Below are positions 35,430-43,559 of a stretch of 62,984 bases of DNA, one piece after another; positions within the stretch are counted from its first letter, which is position 1; every line of letters begins with the position of its first letter. Made by a program: the position numbers and the translations under genes. The stretch lies in NCBI GenBank assembly GCA_017545485.1, contig JAFWMY010000016.1, positions 1 to 62,984 on the forward strand. Reading direction: 5' to 3'. This DNA comes from Candidatus Saccharimonadota bacterium (GTDB lineage: Bacteria > Patescibacteriota > Saccharimonadia > Saccharimonadales > Saccharimonadaceae). Under the pieces are notes generated by a model. It ran no database searches. It was not told the origin of the DNA and was given only the letters and a program-made list of their open reading frames with translations.

Positions 35430-38400
35430 TTATAGCGGATTATTTGGGCATCCTCTACCTTGGATACATACGCCTGATGTATTGAAAGTAAAGTTTTCGC
35501 CATCGATTGTTTGAGCTCCGGTAACCATTCTACCATTTTTCCCGAGATAGAACCATTGTTCTTTACCGTTGTAATCAATTAATTGCCATTCTGTGGCCAT
35601 TTGACCGTTATTGAAGAAGTAAAACCATGATTCTTGGTTATTATAACTAAGCTTTTTCCAGCCCGTATCTAATTTGCCGTTTAAATTTGCATGTGCCCAA
35701 AGAATTTCCTGATTAGCAGTTATGCTATACCATTTGCCATTTGAATCGGCAACGGGGTTAATTATTAATCTTGAGTTGTTTAATGCATTATCATAATCTG
35801 ATATTATATAATTATTATTTTGGAATGAAACGACAATAGCATTTTCTGCAGGGCCAGTAACATATGTCTTCGCGCCATTATTATTGTGCGCTTTGATGAT
35901 TGCTGAAAGTTGTCTTGAATGGCTGGTTACGGTAAATGGCACACTTGGTACTATAATATCATGTGGTTTTATAGAATTAATGAAAGAATCTGAAGTTGAT
36001 GTAGTGCCACCATGGTGGCCCATTTGTAATATATCTATTGTTCCTACTTCTTCTGCAACTTTTGTTTCATCTATGATTTCCATATCACTAGCGAATAGAG
36101 TTTTTTTGTCGCCAATTTGGGCAAGAATAACAATTGAATTATCGTTCTCCTTTTTTGGTATACCATTATTGTTTAGCTCGTTGCCGCTGGCTTTTTCTGT
36201 ATTATAAAGCCTAATTGTGTAGTCGCTAAGATTGAAAAGAACGTTTTTATCGTCTGTTACTTCTTTTAATGTGGCTCCAGCATTTCTCATTGCGTTGATA
36301 GCACGATTATAGAAGGTACTATTATACCAGTCGGGGACAGTCGTATCTTCCACTGTCTCAGTGTATTGACGATAGTAGTAAGTAGTGTTGGAGTTGACAA
36401 ATCTTTGTGCGATTAGTGGCATGCCGCCAATATGATCAGAGTGTGAATGCGAACCTATCACAAAATCTAGCTGTTTAACACCAAGCTTGTTCAAAAAAGT
36501 CACTACTTGGCTAACGGTGTATTTAGGATTAGACACGCAGGTTGATTCGCTCATACATGTTGTAACATCTGAATCATTTTTTGGATAGAGTGGCGATGAT
36601 GCGTCAATGAGGCCATAATGTCCATTGCTTTCTAATAAGAAGGCATTACTAGTCCCTGTATTTATGAAATATATTTTTCCTTGGCTTCTCCAAATAGCAT
36701 AAATAGTTTTGTTGCCTGAAATTGTGATACTATTACCGGGTTGATATTTTGCGGCGGTAGCGGAAGTGGAATCCGCCCAGCCTAGGAAGGTATAACTGCT
36801 ATAGGTTGGTTTTGTAGAACCAATTATAATTGTACAGCTAGTTGCGGTACCTTTTATTGTGCAAGTTTGTGCATTGGGAGCGTTGATGCCGCCATTAGCA
36901 TTAAAGAATAAACTGTAAGTAGTTGTTTTAATCTCCCAAATGGCATAAATAGTTTTGTTGCCTGAAATTGTGATACTATTATTTGGTTGATATGTTGCAG
37001 CAGTAGCAGAAGCTGAATCCGCCCATCCTTTAAAGTTGTAACCAGCACGGGTTGGGATATTGGAGTCGATTTTGATTGCACAGCTGGTTGCAGTACCTTG
37101 AACGTTGCAAGTTTGAGCGCTAGGGGCATCTATTCCACCATTGGCGTTAAAGGATAATCTATGGGTATTTGTTTTAATTCCCCAGACAGCATAGAGGGTT
37201 TTGTCAGATGAAAGTGTAATGTTATCGTTTGGTTGATATTTCGCGGTGGTAGCGGAAGCAGAGTCTGCCCAACCTAGAAAATTATAACCATTACGAGTTG
37301 GTTCGTTGGACGTAATAACAATTTTGCAACTTGTCGCTGTGCCTTTAATGGTGCAATTCTGTGTGTTGGGTGCGTTAGTGCCATTATTGGCATTAAAAGA
37401 CAATGTGATATCATTAGTGATTATCTCCCAAACAGCATAAATAGTTTTGTTGCCTGAAATTGTGATACTATTACCAGGTTGATACTCTGCTGTAGTAGCG
37501 GAAGCAGAGTCCGCCCAACCTTTAAAGATATAACCAGCGCGAGTTGGTTCGGTGTTTGGTATGGTAACTAAGCAAGATGAAGCACTATTTTCAGTAGAAC
37601 ATGTTTTTTTGCTTGGGGCGTCAGTGCCATTATTGGAATTAAAGGAAAGTGTATAGGTATCTGGTGTTATGACATTGGCTAGGGCAAAATAATTAATTGT
37701 GACTCCTGAATAAGCGCCATCTGGTAAATCTGGGCCGATATTGGCTCCATAGTAGATTGAAGTGGTGTCTTTTTCTGATGTGGAGGCATCAGAATCTTTA
37801 ATAATAATTGCATTTTCTTGGCTGGTTGGAATTGGCCCCCAAACTTCCGAATCTTGATCATTTGGGACTACTGTTGAAACTCCCCACGTGTTTTCTTCGA
37901 GTGCGGTATTGCTGAGCTGTGTCATTATTATTTTATCTGTAGAATTTTCTGGCGATTTTATTTCAGTGCTTGTAGCATACATGCCTAATGTATATCCATT
38001 ACTGGTCCCATCTATGATTGTAATGTCGTTTTGAGTGTAATTAAATGCTGGTTGGTCTTGTTCACGATTAATTGTGAGATTAATGTCACTAGTAATAATG
38101 GATAGACTATCGTTAGGTGAGGCATTGGTGATTTCTGTTTTTTGATTGTTGTTTGTAATATAAAAAATGGAAAGTATAGAAAGAGGGAGAATTAAGATGG
38201 ATAAGATTTTATTTCGTCTAGACGATAAACTAAATTTTTTACTAGCTGAAAAGATACGATGGTTATGATGAAAATGTTTGTAAAGTACTATTATTAATAA
38301 TGGTATGACAATAATGAAAAATGCCAATGATGGACTGATGTTGCTAGGATTGTCATGAATATATTGCCCTGTATCAGGAACAGAGATTTCTGGCTCATCG

Positions 38401-38480
38401 GAGGGTTGAGGAATAATATCTGAGGAATCTGGATTTCCTTCATTACTGTTAGTGTTTAAAAATACTTTTATTTCGCTCAT
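35430..38480 (-). CDS. Pce-like surface protein: B-repeats, metallo-beta-lactamase domain and choline-binding-type repeats
   Basis: 1016 residues. Order: a Ser/Pro/Glu-rich start with VPDTG at 34-38, a membrane helix (51-67), basic segment, a second helix (about 90-107), a beta-rich region, four InlB B-type repeats (about 275-605), a metallo-beta-lactamase fold with HSHSDH at 678-683 and later QMGHHGG, and C-terminal cell-wall/choline-binding repeats (WFYFFNNGQMATEW, WFYLGKNGRMVTG). The enzyme domain and its repeats recall pneumococcal Pce/CbpE, a phosphorylcholine esterase (KIYFINTG..FLLESNGHYGLID). It probably faces outward and could act on wall or teichoic-acid decorations of a host cell. 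Substrate is inference. Confidence 0.85.
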   Translation of the reverse strand: MSEIKVFLNTNSNEGNPDSSDIIPQPSDEPEISVPDTGQYIHDNPSNISPSLAFFIIVIPLLIIVLYKHFHHNHRIFSASKKFSLSSRRNKILSILILPLSILSIFYITNNNQKTEITNASPNDSLSIITSDINLTINREQDQPAFNYTQNDITIIDGTSNGYTLGMYATSTEIKSPENSTDKIIMTQLSNTALEENTWGVSTVVPNDQDSEVWGPIPTSQENAIIIKDSDASTSEKDTTSIYYGANIGPDLPDGAYSGVTINYFALANVITPDTYTLSFNSNNGTDAPSKKTCSTENSASSCLVTIPNTEPTRAGYIFKGWADSASATTAEYQPGNSITISGNKTIYAVWEIITNDITLSFNANNGTNAPNTQNCTIKGTATSCKIVITSNEPTRNGYNFLGWADSASATTAKYQPNDNITLSSDKTLYAVWGIKTNTHRLSFNANGGIDAPSAQTCNVQGTATSCAIKIDSNIPTRAGYNFKGWADSASATAATYQPNNSITISGNKTIYAIWEIKTTTYSLFFNANGGINAPNAQTCTIKGTATSCTIIIGSTKPTYSSYTFLGWADSTSATAAKYQPGNSITISGNKTIYAIWRSQGKIYFINTGTSNAFLLESNGHYGLIDASSPLYPKNDSDVTTCMSESTCVSNPKYTVSQVVTFLNKLGVKQLDFVIGSHSHSDHIGGMPLIAQRFVNSNTTYYYRQYTETVEDTTVPDWYNSTFYNRAINAMRNAGATLKEVTDDKNVLFNLSDYTIRLYNTEKASGNELNNNGIPKKENDNSIVILAQIGDKKTLFASDMEIIDETKVAEEVGTIDILQMGHHGGTTSTSDSFINSIKPHDIIVPSVPFTVTSHSRQLSAIIKAHNNNGAKTYVTGPAENAIVVSFQNNNYIISDYDNALNNSRLIINPVADSNGKWYSITANQEILWAHANLNGKLDTGWKKLSYNNQESWFYFFNNGQMATEWQLIDYNGKEQWFYLGKNGRMVTGAQTIDGENFTFNTSGVCIQGRGCPNNPL
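36697..36735. repeat. 39-bp direct repeat, copy 1 of 3, inside the B-repeat gene
   Basis: Starts GCATAAATAGTTTTGTTGCC. Identical copies start 246 and 738 bp further on; 246 bp is one 82-residue B-repeat. Confidence 0.85.
36943..36981. repeat. 39-bp direct repeat, copy 2 of 3
   Basis: Identical to the copy at 36697 over its full length. Confidence 0.85.
37435..37473. repeat. 39-bp direct repeat, copy 3 of 3
   Basis: Identical to the copy at 36697; 492 bp from copy 2. Confidence 0.85.
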
Positions 38481-38486
38481 TTTCTA

Positions 38487-38509
38487 TTTTTATTTGTATA
38501 ACCTTTATG
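38487..38509 (-). promoter_or_regulatory. Conserved 5'-end element of the Pce-like gene
   Basis: Minus strand CATAAAGGTTAT-A-CAAATAAAAA, matching the element at 39343-39365 except for one base. It begins at the expected transcription start and can form ATAA-AGG-TTAT. Confidence 0.6.
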
Positions 38510-38515
38510 TTTTAT

Positions 38516-38544
38516 AATATATACATTCATTCAAACTTTGTCAA
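38516..38544 (-). promoter_or_regulatory. Strong promoter of the Pce-like gene
   Basis: Consensus TTGACA (38544-38539) and TATATT (38521-38516) with a 17-bp spacer, giving a leader of about 30 nt. Confidence 0.75.
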
Positions 38545-38601
38545 GGTGTTTCTTTATCCTTGTTCTTATGGTATTATAATAATAGTTAATGGAGGAAATA
38601 T

Positions 38602-39291
38602 ATGAAAAAATATATTGCTGAGTTTATCGGCACATTAGTTTTGGTGCTGATTGGTTGTGGCACGGCAATGGTTGTGGGTTGTAATCCGGCGGCGGGAAGT
38701 GGTTATATACTAACGGCTTTTGCGTTTGGGTTGGGGCTTCTAACTATGGCTTATTCCATTGGGAATATTTCTGGTTGCCACATTAATCCGGCGGTCACAA
38801 TTGGGATGTTAATAAATAAAAAAATAGGATGGAAAGATTTTTGGGGTTATATTGTATTCCAGATTCTTGGAGCTTTGGCGGGTGCTGGATTGCTTGCACT
38901 AATCTTCCATGGAGCGGGTATTACTGACATGACTGGTGGTTTTGGCGCAAATGGTCTTGCTGGCGTGAATGGAAATCCATGGGTTGGACTATTAGTAGAG
39001 ATACTATTAACTTTTGTATTTGTGATTTCTGTTCTTGGGGTGACTTCTGATAAAGCAAGACATGGTCACGTAGCTGGGCTTGTGATTGCCTTATCATTAG
39101 TTGCGGTGCATATTCTAGGAATAGGTTTAACTGGTACAAGCGTTAACCCAGCTAGGTCCTTAGGGCCAGCTATTGTGGCTGCTATTGGCGGAAATGGTGC
39201 GCCTATTAGTGTGGTTTGGATATTTATCGTGGGACCACTGCTTGGCGGTATTTTAGCGGCCTATGTTTATCGGCTTTTAGAGAAAAAATAA
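38602..39291 (+). CDS. Aquaporin (MIP family)
   Basis: 229 residues with six membrane helices. The two NPA boxes are HINPAVTIG and SVNPARSLGPA. The selectivity filter region includes the histidine of VAVHILGIGLTGTS, which points to a water channel of the AqpZ type over a glycerol facilitator. GGAGG lies 8 nt before ATG 38602. Located between two large surface-protein genes, with its own leader. Confidence 0.93.
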   Translation: MKKYIAEFIGTLVLVLIGCGTAMVVGCNPAAGSGYILTAFAFGLGLLTMAYSIGNISGCHINPAVTIGMLINKKIGWKDFWGYIVFQILGALAGAGLLALIFHGAGITDMTGGFGANGLAGVNGNPWVGLLVEILLTFVFVISVLGVTSDKARHGHVAGLVIALSLVAVHILGIGLTGTSVNPARSLGPAIVAAIGGNGAPISVVWIFIVGPLLGGILAAYVYRLLEKK

Positions 39292-39308
39292 TTTTGTAAA
39301 AATTAGGC

Positions 39309-39337
39309 TTGACAATGCGTTCATAATGGTATATTAT
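39309..39337 (+). promoter_or_regulatory. Strong promoter of the LRR/B-repeat gene
   Basis: Consensus TTGACA (39309-39314), 17 bp, TATTAT (39332-39337). Transcription would start near 39344, at the conserved leader element. Confidence 0.75.
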
Positions 39338-39342
39338 GGGCG

Positions 39343-39365
39343 CATAAAGGTTATGCAAATAAAAA
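39343..39365 (+). promoter_or_regulatory. Conserved 5'-end element of the LRR/B-repeat gene
   Basis: CATAAAGGTTAT-G-CAAATAAAAA. With the preceding G it forms a perfect GCATAA-AGG-TTATGC hairpin at the 5' end of the message, with AGG in the loop. Confidence 0.6.
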
Positions 39366-39377
39366 AGGAAAACCAAA

Positions 39378-39440
39378 ATGAATATCGTTGTTTGTTATTA
39401 CGAGCAGGAAGATAACGAGGTTTTTGTCTCGATAAAATAA
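39378..39440 (+). CDS. Possible 20-residue leader peptide
   Basis: ATG 39378 follows AAAAAAGGAAAACC and opens a 20-codon frame (MNIVVCYYEQ then EDNEVFVSIK) ending 15 nt before the next start. Its ribosome site is as good as that of the main gene. It may be a translated leader that couples to the 977-residue gene, or chance. Confidence 0.35.
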   Translation: MNIVVCYYEQEDNEVFVSIK

Positions 39441-39455
39441 AAAGAAAGGTCGTAC

Positions 39456-42389
39456 ATGCTTAGTTTACATAAAAAGAAAAGGATAGTGCTGTCTGTGCTA
39501 GTTACAGTGGGTGTTATTTTGCCGGCAGTTGTTTTTGCTGCAAATAGATTAGCTGTTTCTGAAGACACGCATGCGATTACATATGTGATGCCGGATGGGT
39601 ATACTGCGATGGTGGACCCGAATTTTTATGATTGCGTGGTGGCGGCATACAAGAGTACTTATCCTGCTGTGGAAATTCCGGAAACTGGTATTACTGATGA
39701 GCAATTGTTAACTATAGATACACTCGTTTGTAATAGCCGGGTGGATGGGGAAAAGATTACCGATACTACTGGGCTAGAAAAAATGCCAAGAATGGCTTAT
39801 CTTGATCTTAGTTCTAATAATATTTCAGCGATTGATGTTTCGTCTTTTAGTAATTTGACATTTCTCAATCTTCACTCTAACCAACTTACTTCTATTGATG
39901 TTAGGAATAATTACAGTTTAAGTAACCTTTATTTGAATAATAATAATTTATCATCGCTTAATCTTTCAAATAATCTATATTTGCGGGAACTTGATGCTAG
40001 CAATAATAACCTTTCTTCTTTGGATCTTTCAAATAATACTAGGCTTTCTTCTATTAAATTAGAACATAATAGATTACAATATCTTAATATTTCTAATACT
40101 TCTTCTTGGTTGAGGCTGCTGAATATTAATGATAATCAAATTGGGTTCTTAGACGTTTCTAATAACTCTAATTTAACCGATTTTATGGCAGATAATATTA
40201 TCTTTTATGCAGGGATTGAGCCTACTATTTCCAATGGTAATTATATTTATGATTTAAGTGGACTAAAATTTGTTGAGGATGGTGAACACGAAGGGTTTAT
40301 TGTTGATTTTTCAATAACTAATACTGAAAATTATAGTTATGATGAAGTAAACAAAATATTAACTGTTAATAACCCAGAAGGAGCTGGTCTTTATATACAA
40401 ATAGAAGGGGTTGATAATAGGAATGAAGGTAGCTTTACTTATAAGTTTGGATTGCCATATATACTAACTTATGATTTGAATGGTGGAAGTGGGGATTTTG
40501 GGCCAGCATTATGCTATCCAAATGTCGTTGATACTCAGATTTGTTTAATGGAGATTGCTGATGGTTTGCCGACAAGGGATGGCTATAATTTTATGGGTTG
40601 GGTAGACCCAGGTGATGCGGGTACTGGTTCATATTTTCCTGGTAATACGATTAGTATGTATCAGAGTAAGACAATTTATGCTGAATGGGAATTAGAGACG
40701 ACGACTGTTGGTTTAGACTTTAATTTAAATGGCGGTGAAGGTAGCGTGGCTGCACAGACTTGTGAGACAGATGTTGAACATCCAAATTGTACTGTAACTA
40801 TTCCTAATACTGTTCCAACAAGAGACGGTTACAATTTCCTTGGTTGGGCGAATTCATCTACGGCGACTGAGGCTGTTTATCAACCTGGTAGCTCAGTCTC
40901 ACTTTCTCAGAATAAAACTGTGTTTGCAGTTTGGGGGTTAATAACTAATACTGCAAGTTTGAATTTTGATTTGAATGGTGGAACGGGGGCTGTGGCTACA
41001 CAGACTTGCACACTTGATATTGACCATCCTACTTGCAATGTGAATATTCCTACTACTGCTCCGACGAGAAATGGTTATAACTTTGTAGGTTGGGCAGAGA
41101 CCGATACAGCTACTTCGCCTGCGTACAATACCGGCGATAGTGTGACTTTAAGTGGGAATAAGACGCTTTATGCGGTTTGGCAAATTATTTCTACGACAGT
41201 TAGTTTGAATTTTGACTTAAATGGTGGAGCTGGAACTATAGCTGCACAGACTTGTGAGACAGATGTTGAACATCCAAATTGTACTGTAACTATTCCTAAT
41301 ACTGTTCCAACAAGAGACGGTTACAATTTCCTTGGTTGGGCGAATTCATCTACGGCAACCGCGGCTGTTTATCAACCCGGTGGTTCGGTTTCGCTCAATC
41401 AAAGCAAGACCGTTTATGCAGTGTGGGAGTTAATCACTACTACGGTGAGTTTAAGGTTTGACTTAGATGGTGGGGAAGGAGCTATAGCCACGCAAAGCTG
41501 TGAAATTAGCGTAATTAATCCTAGTTGTAGTGTCTATATCCCTACTAGTTTCCCGACAAAAGAAGGAAATGAGTTCCTGGGCTGGGCACTTGAGAGAGGA
41601 GAAACAGTAACTAGTTATATGCCAGGTGAATTTGTGGATCTTACTAGTAATAATACTTTCTATGCTGTCTGGTCTCCAGTTTATACTTTAAGCTATGATA
41701 ATAATGGCGGTGTTGGTGTTCCTGACTCAACAAGTTGTAGTTTATACGGCGACGTTAAGGGAGGATGTGAAGTAATGGTTGGATCATTCGTGCCAACGAA
41801 AGATGGTTATCATTTCTTAGGCTGGGCCGATAGCGCTACGGCAACTACACCTGATTATCGTGTCGGTGATAGTATTTCGCTTTTGGAAGATAAGACTATT
41901 TATGCTGTCTGGGAAATGGTTGACACAACGGTAAGTCTGAGTTTTGACTTAAATGGTGGAGAAGGAGAAGTAGCTGAACAAAGTTGTATTATAAACGTAA
42001 ACAATCCTTCTTGTGTAGTTACTATTCCTGAGGCTACACCAACTAAGGAAAATCGTGAATTCTTAGGTTGGGCAGATAATGCGAGTGCTTCAGAAAAATC
42101 CTATGTTGCTGGTGACGAAGTAACTTTGGATAGTAGTAAGATTGTATATGCCGTTTGGGATGGCGCTGGGGATGATGATGAACCGGGTGATGATACACCT
42201 TCTGACGATGAGCCTGCTGATGATGGGGATGATATACCTGTGCCAGACACCTCTGCTCCTGATACGGGTGCAAATATCGGCAATAACGGTCTTGGTGCTG
42301 TGTTTACAGTAGCAATATTGCCTATGCTAATTGGTGCTGTTTATATTGTATTTCGTCGTAATAAGAAATCACATTTGAAATTTGACTAA
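39456..42389 (+). CDS. LRR and InlB B-repeat surface protein with C-terminal anchor
   Basis: 977 residues after GAAAGG. A signal peptide (KKKRIVLSVLVTVG to VFAAN, about residues 5-30) is followed by leucine-rich repeats from about 110 to 245 with the unit LxxLxxxxNxLxxL in an internalin-like form. Seven B-type repeats of about 82 residues (each ending with TIYAVWE-like) span 335 to about 905. An acidic Asp/Glu/Pro spacer, APDTG near residue 935, a hydrophobic helix and RRNKK tail form the anchor. The anchor resembles sortase signals, with PDTG in place of LPXTG. It probably mediates adhesion to a host cell. Confidence 0.87.
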   Translation: MLSLHKKKRIVLSVLVTVGVILPAVVFAANRLAVSEDTHAITYVMPDGYTAMVDPNFYDCVVAAYKSTYPAVEIPETGITDEQLLTIDTLVCNSRVDGEKITDTTGLEKMPRMAYLDLSSNNISAIDVSSFSNLTFLNLHSNQLTSIDVRNNYSLSNLYLNNNNLSSLNLSNNLYLRELDASNNNLSSLDLSNNTRLSSIKLEHNRLQYLNISNTSSWLRLLNINDNQIGFLDVSNNSNLTDFMADNIIFYAGIEPTISNGNYIYDLSGLKFVEDGEHEGFIVDFSITNTENYSYDEVNKILTVNNPEGAGLYIQIEGVDNRNEGSFTYKFGLPYILTYDLNGGSGDFGPALCYPNVVDTQICLMEIADGLPTRDGYNFMGWVDPGDAGTGSYFPGNTISMYQSKTIYAEWELETTTVGLDFNLNGGEGSVAAQTCETDVEHPNCTVTIPNTVPTRDGYNFLGWANSSTATEAVYQPGSSVSLSQNKTVFAVWGLITNTASLNFDLNGGTGAVATQTCTLDIDHPTCNVNIPTTAPTRNGYNFVGWAETDTATSPAYNTGDSVTLSGNKTLYAVWQIISTTVSLNFDLNGGAGTIAAQTCETDVEHPNCTVTIPNTVPTRDGYNFLGWANSSTATAAVYQPGGSVSLNQSKTVYAVWELITTTVSLRFDLDGGEGAIATQSCEISVINPSCSVYIPTSFPTKEGNEFLGWALERGETVTSYMPGEFVDLTSNNTFYAVWSPVYTLSYDNNGGVGVPDSTSCSLYGDVKGGCEVMVGSFVPTKDGYHFLGWADSATATTPDYRVGDSISLLEDKTIYAVWEMVDTTVSLSFDLNGGEGEVAEQSCIINVNNPSCVVTIPEATPTKENREFLGWADNASASEKSYVAGDEVTLDSSKIVYAVWDGAGDDDEPGDDTPSDDEPADDGDDIPVPDTSAPDTGANIGNNGLGAVFTVAILPMLIGAVYIVFRRNKKSHLKFD
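40749..40864. repeat. 116-bp direct repeat, copy 1, in the LRR/B-repeat gene
   Basis: Identical over 116 bp to 41241-41356; starts GCTGCACAGACTTG. Neighbouring B-repeats have diverged far more, so this identity looks recent. Confidence 0.9.
41241..41356. repeat. 116-bp direct repeat, copy 2, in the LRR/B-repeat gene
   Basis: Second copy, 492 bp from the first. Recombination would remove exactly two B-repeats (164 residues) in frame. Confidence 0.9.
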
Positions 42390-42399
42390 TATTTAAACG

Positions 42400-42437
42400 T
42401 TGACCATAAGAGGGGAGTATGGTATAATGGTTGCACT
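42400..42437 (+). promoter_or_regulatory. Promoter of rpsO with near-leaderless spacing
   Basis: TTGACC (42400-42405), 17 bp, TATAAT (42423-42428), then 9 nt to ATG 42438. Confidence 0.7.
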
Positions 42438-42704
42438 ATGATAACAAAAGAGAATAAGGACAAGGCTATTGCCAAGGTTGCCCGTAACAAGGCTGACGTT
42501 GGTTCTCCTGAAGTTCAAGTTTCTATTTTGACTGAGCGGATCAAAGAAGTGACCGAACATGTCAAAAACAACAAACATGACTTTATGGCCAAAAGAGGTT
42601 TGATGCAAATGGTAGGGAAGCGCAAGAAGTTACTTCGCTACTTGGAGGAGACCGATTTTGAGCTATATAAGAAGACTGTTAAGAAGCTCGGTCTCAGGAA
42701 ATAA
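42438..42704 (+). CDS. rpsO: 30S ribosomal protein S15
   Basis: 88 residues, the standard length. Matches include GSPEVQVSILTERI, LTEHVKNNKHDFMAKRGL-type central helices, and MVGKRKKLLRYLEE at the 16S-binding end. S15 binds the central domain of 16S rRNA. In many bacteria rpsO precedes pnp; here the two are close but separated by one gene on the other strand. Confidence 0.97.
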   Translation: MITKENKDKAIAKVARNKADVGSPEVQVSILTERIKEVTEHVKNNKHDFMAKRGLMQMVGKRKKLLRYLEETDFELYKKTVKKLGLRK

Positions 42705-42722
42705 GTTTTGTAAAAATGAGAA

Positions 42723-42748
42723 AACCCGCCTTATTTGGCGGGTTTTTT
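42723..42748. terminator. Intrinsic terminator after rpsO, bidirectional
   Basis: AACCCGCC-TTATTT-GGCGGGTT continues into a T run. The last codons and stop of the opposing gene lie within it. Confidence 0.85.
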
Positions 42749-43291
42749 CTTGGATTTTTTCTTTATTTCAGGATGTTCTTCCTGATATTTGAGACTATCT
42801 TCTTTTTTTTGTTCCTTTGTCTTCTTCTGCTTCTCTGGTTGATGCATTGAAGGCATCGTAAAGCCAAGGTCTGCAACGAAGGTTTTGATGATTTCATTGC
42901 ATTTTGCAAAGTCACCTTTGTCTAGAGCTTTTTTCCATTGTTCTAGTCCTGTTTTTTCGGTGAAAAACAATTCCAGCATAGCTTTATAATTGTCTAGAAT
43001 GCCGGCGCTTTTGGAGTCTCCTTTTAAGACTTTAAGAGCATCTTTAAGGAATACTTCAAATTCTTTTTCTTTGTGGTTGCTAGGAACTAGTGAACAGGTA
43101 ATTGTGCTTTCATGACGACTGAGAGTAACTATATAAAGCATTTCATCTTCTTGATTTTTTCTTATAGGTCTAAATAGCTCAACAATAGGGTCGTCACATT
43201 TGTTAGGAACGGTTAATTGCCCTTCTATAACGAGCCTTCCTTCTCCGGTGTTTTCGTCTATACAAGTAGATGATATGTATAAAACGTTCAT
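42731..43291 (-). CDS. Protein of unknown function with basic tail
   Basis: 186 residues; AAAGGAGG precedes ATG 43291 by 9 nt. The first half is a mixed beta/alpha region without recognised motifs. The C-terminal 40 residues are mostly Lys, Glu and Gln (KQKKTKEQKKEDSLK), probably extended and helical, ending in KKKSKKKPAK. A basic tail of this type could bind RNA or acidic proteins. Its stop codon lies inside the bidirectional terminator. Confidence 0.72.
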   Translation of the reverse strand: MNVLYISSTCIDENTGEGRLVIEGQLTVPNKCDDPIVELFRPIRKNQEDEMLYIVTLSRHESTITCSLVPSNHKEKEFEVFLKDALKVLKGDSKSAGILDNYKAMLELFFTEKTGLEQWKKALDKGDFAKCNEIIKTFVADLGFTMPSMHQPEKQKKTKEQKKEDSLKYQEEHPEIKKKSKKKPAK

Positions 43292-43362
43292 GTGCAGTTT
43301 CCTCCTTTTTTGAAAGTACTTTGTTTTAGTGTAAACAACTTATGTCTATATTATAGCATACT

Positions 43363-43391
43363 TTGCTAAATTAGTCAAGATTTGATATAAT
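43363..43391 (+). promoter_or_regulatory. Promoter of pnp
   Basis: TTGCTA (43363-43368), 17 bp, TATAAT (43386-43391). Transcription would start near 43398, leaving a leader of about 160 nt. Confidence 0.7.
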
Positions 43392-43397
43392 AGAAAT

Positions 43398-43559
43398 AAC
43401 ATTAACAATAGGGAAGACGGCAGATATCGGTGAACGAAACAACTATATCTCCATCTTCGGGAGCGCTCCGGGCCGCTAGGCCAAGTCTTACTCCCTCAGA
43501 TGAAGATATAGTTGTTTCGGGGCTGATATCTGAGGTTTTCCCGAGAAAGGATTATTTTT
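43398..43559 (+). promoter_or_regulatory. Structured pnp leader RNA
   Basis: A long nested hairpin. Outer pairs are GGGAA (43411-43415) with TTCCC (43538-43542) and CAGATATC (43421-43428) with GATATCTG (43525-43532). The 15-bp stem is 43436-43450 with 43504-43518, both perfect. Inner pairs are CATC with GATG, GGGAG with CTCCC, and a GGCC-GCTA-GGCC tip. The ribosome site AGAAAGGA lies just after it. In E. coli a hairpin in the pnp leader is cut by RNase III for autoregulation; a like role here is inferred. Confidence 0.75.

Noticed and set aside
35884-36207. Plus-strand frame inside the Pce-like gene
   Set aside because: Antisense to the metallo-beta-lactamase domain, whose motifs are clear on the minus strand.
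42043-42283. Minus-strand His/Pro-rich frames near the end of the LRR gene
   Set aside because: They mirror the Asp/Glu/Pro spacer on the coding strand and have no start signals.
35430-42389. Possible CRISPR array
   Set aside because: The repeats are coding B-repeats of 246 bp with homologous content, not short repeats with unique spacers; no cas gene is present.
39456-42389. Canonical LPXTG sortase substrate
   Set aside because: The anchor has PDTG without the Leu-Pro start, and no sortase is encoded in this window, so covalent anchoring cannot be claimed.
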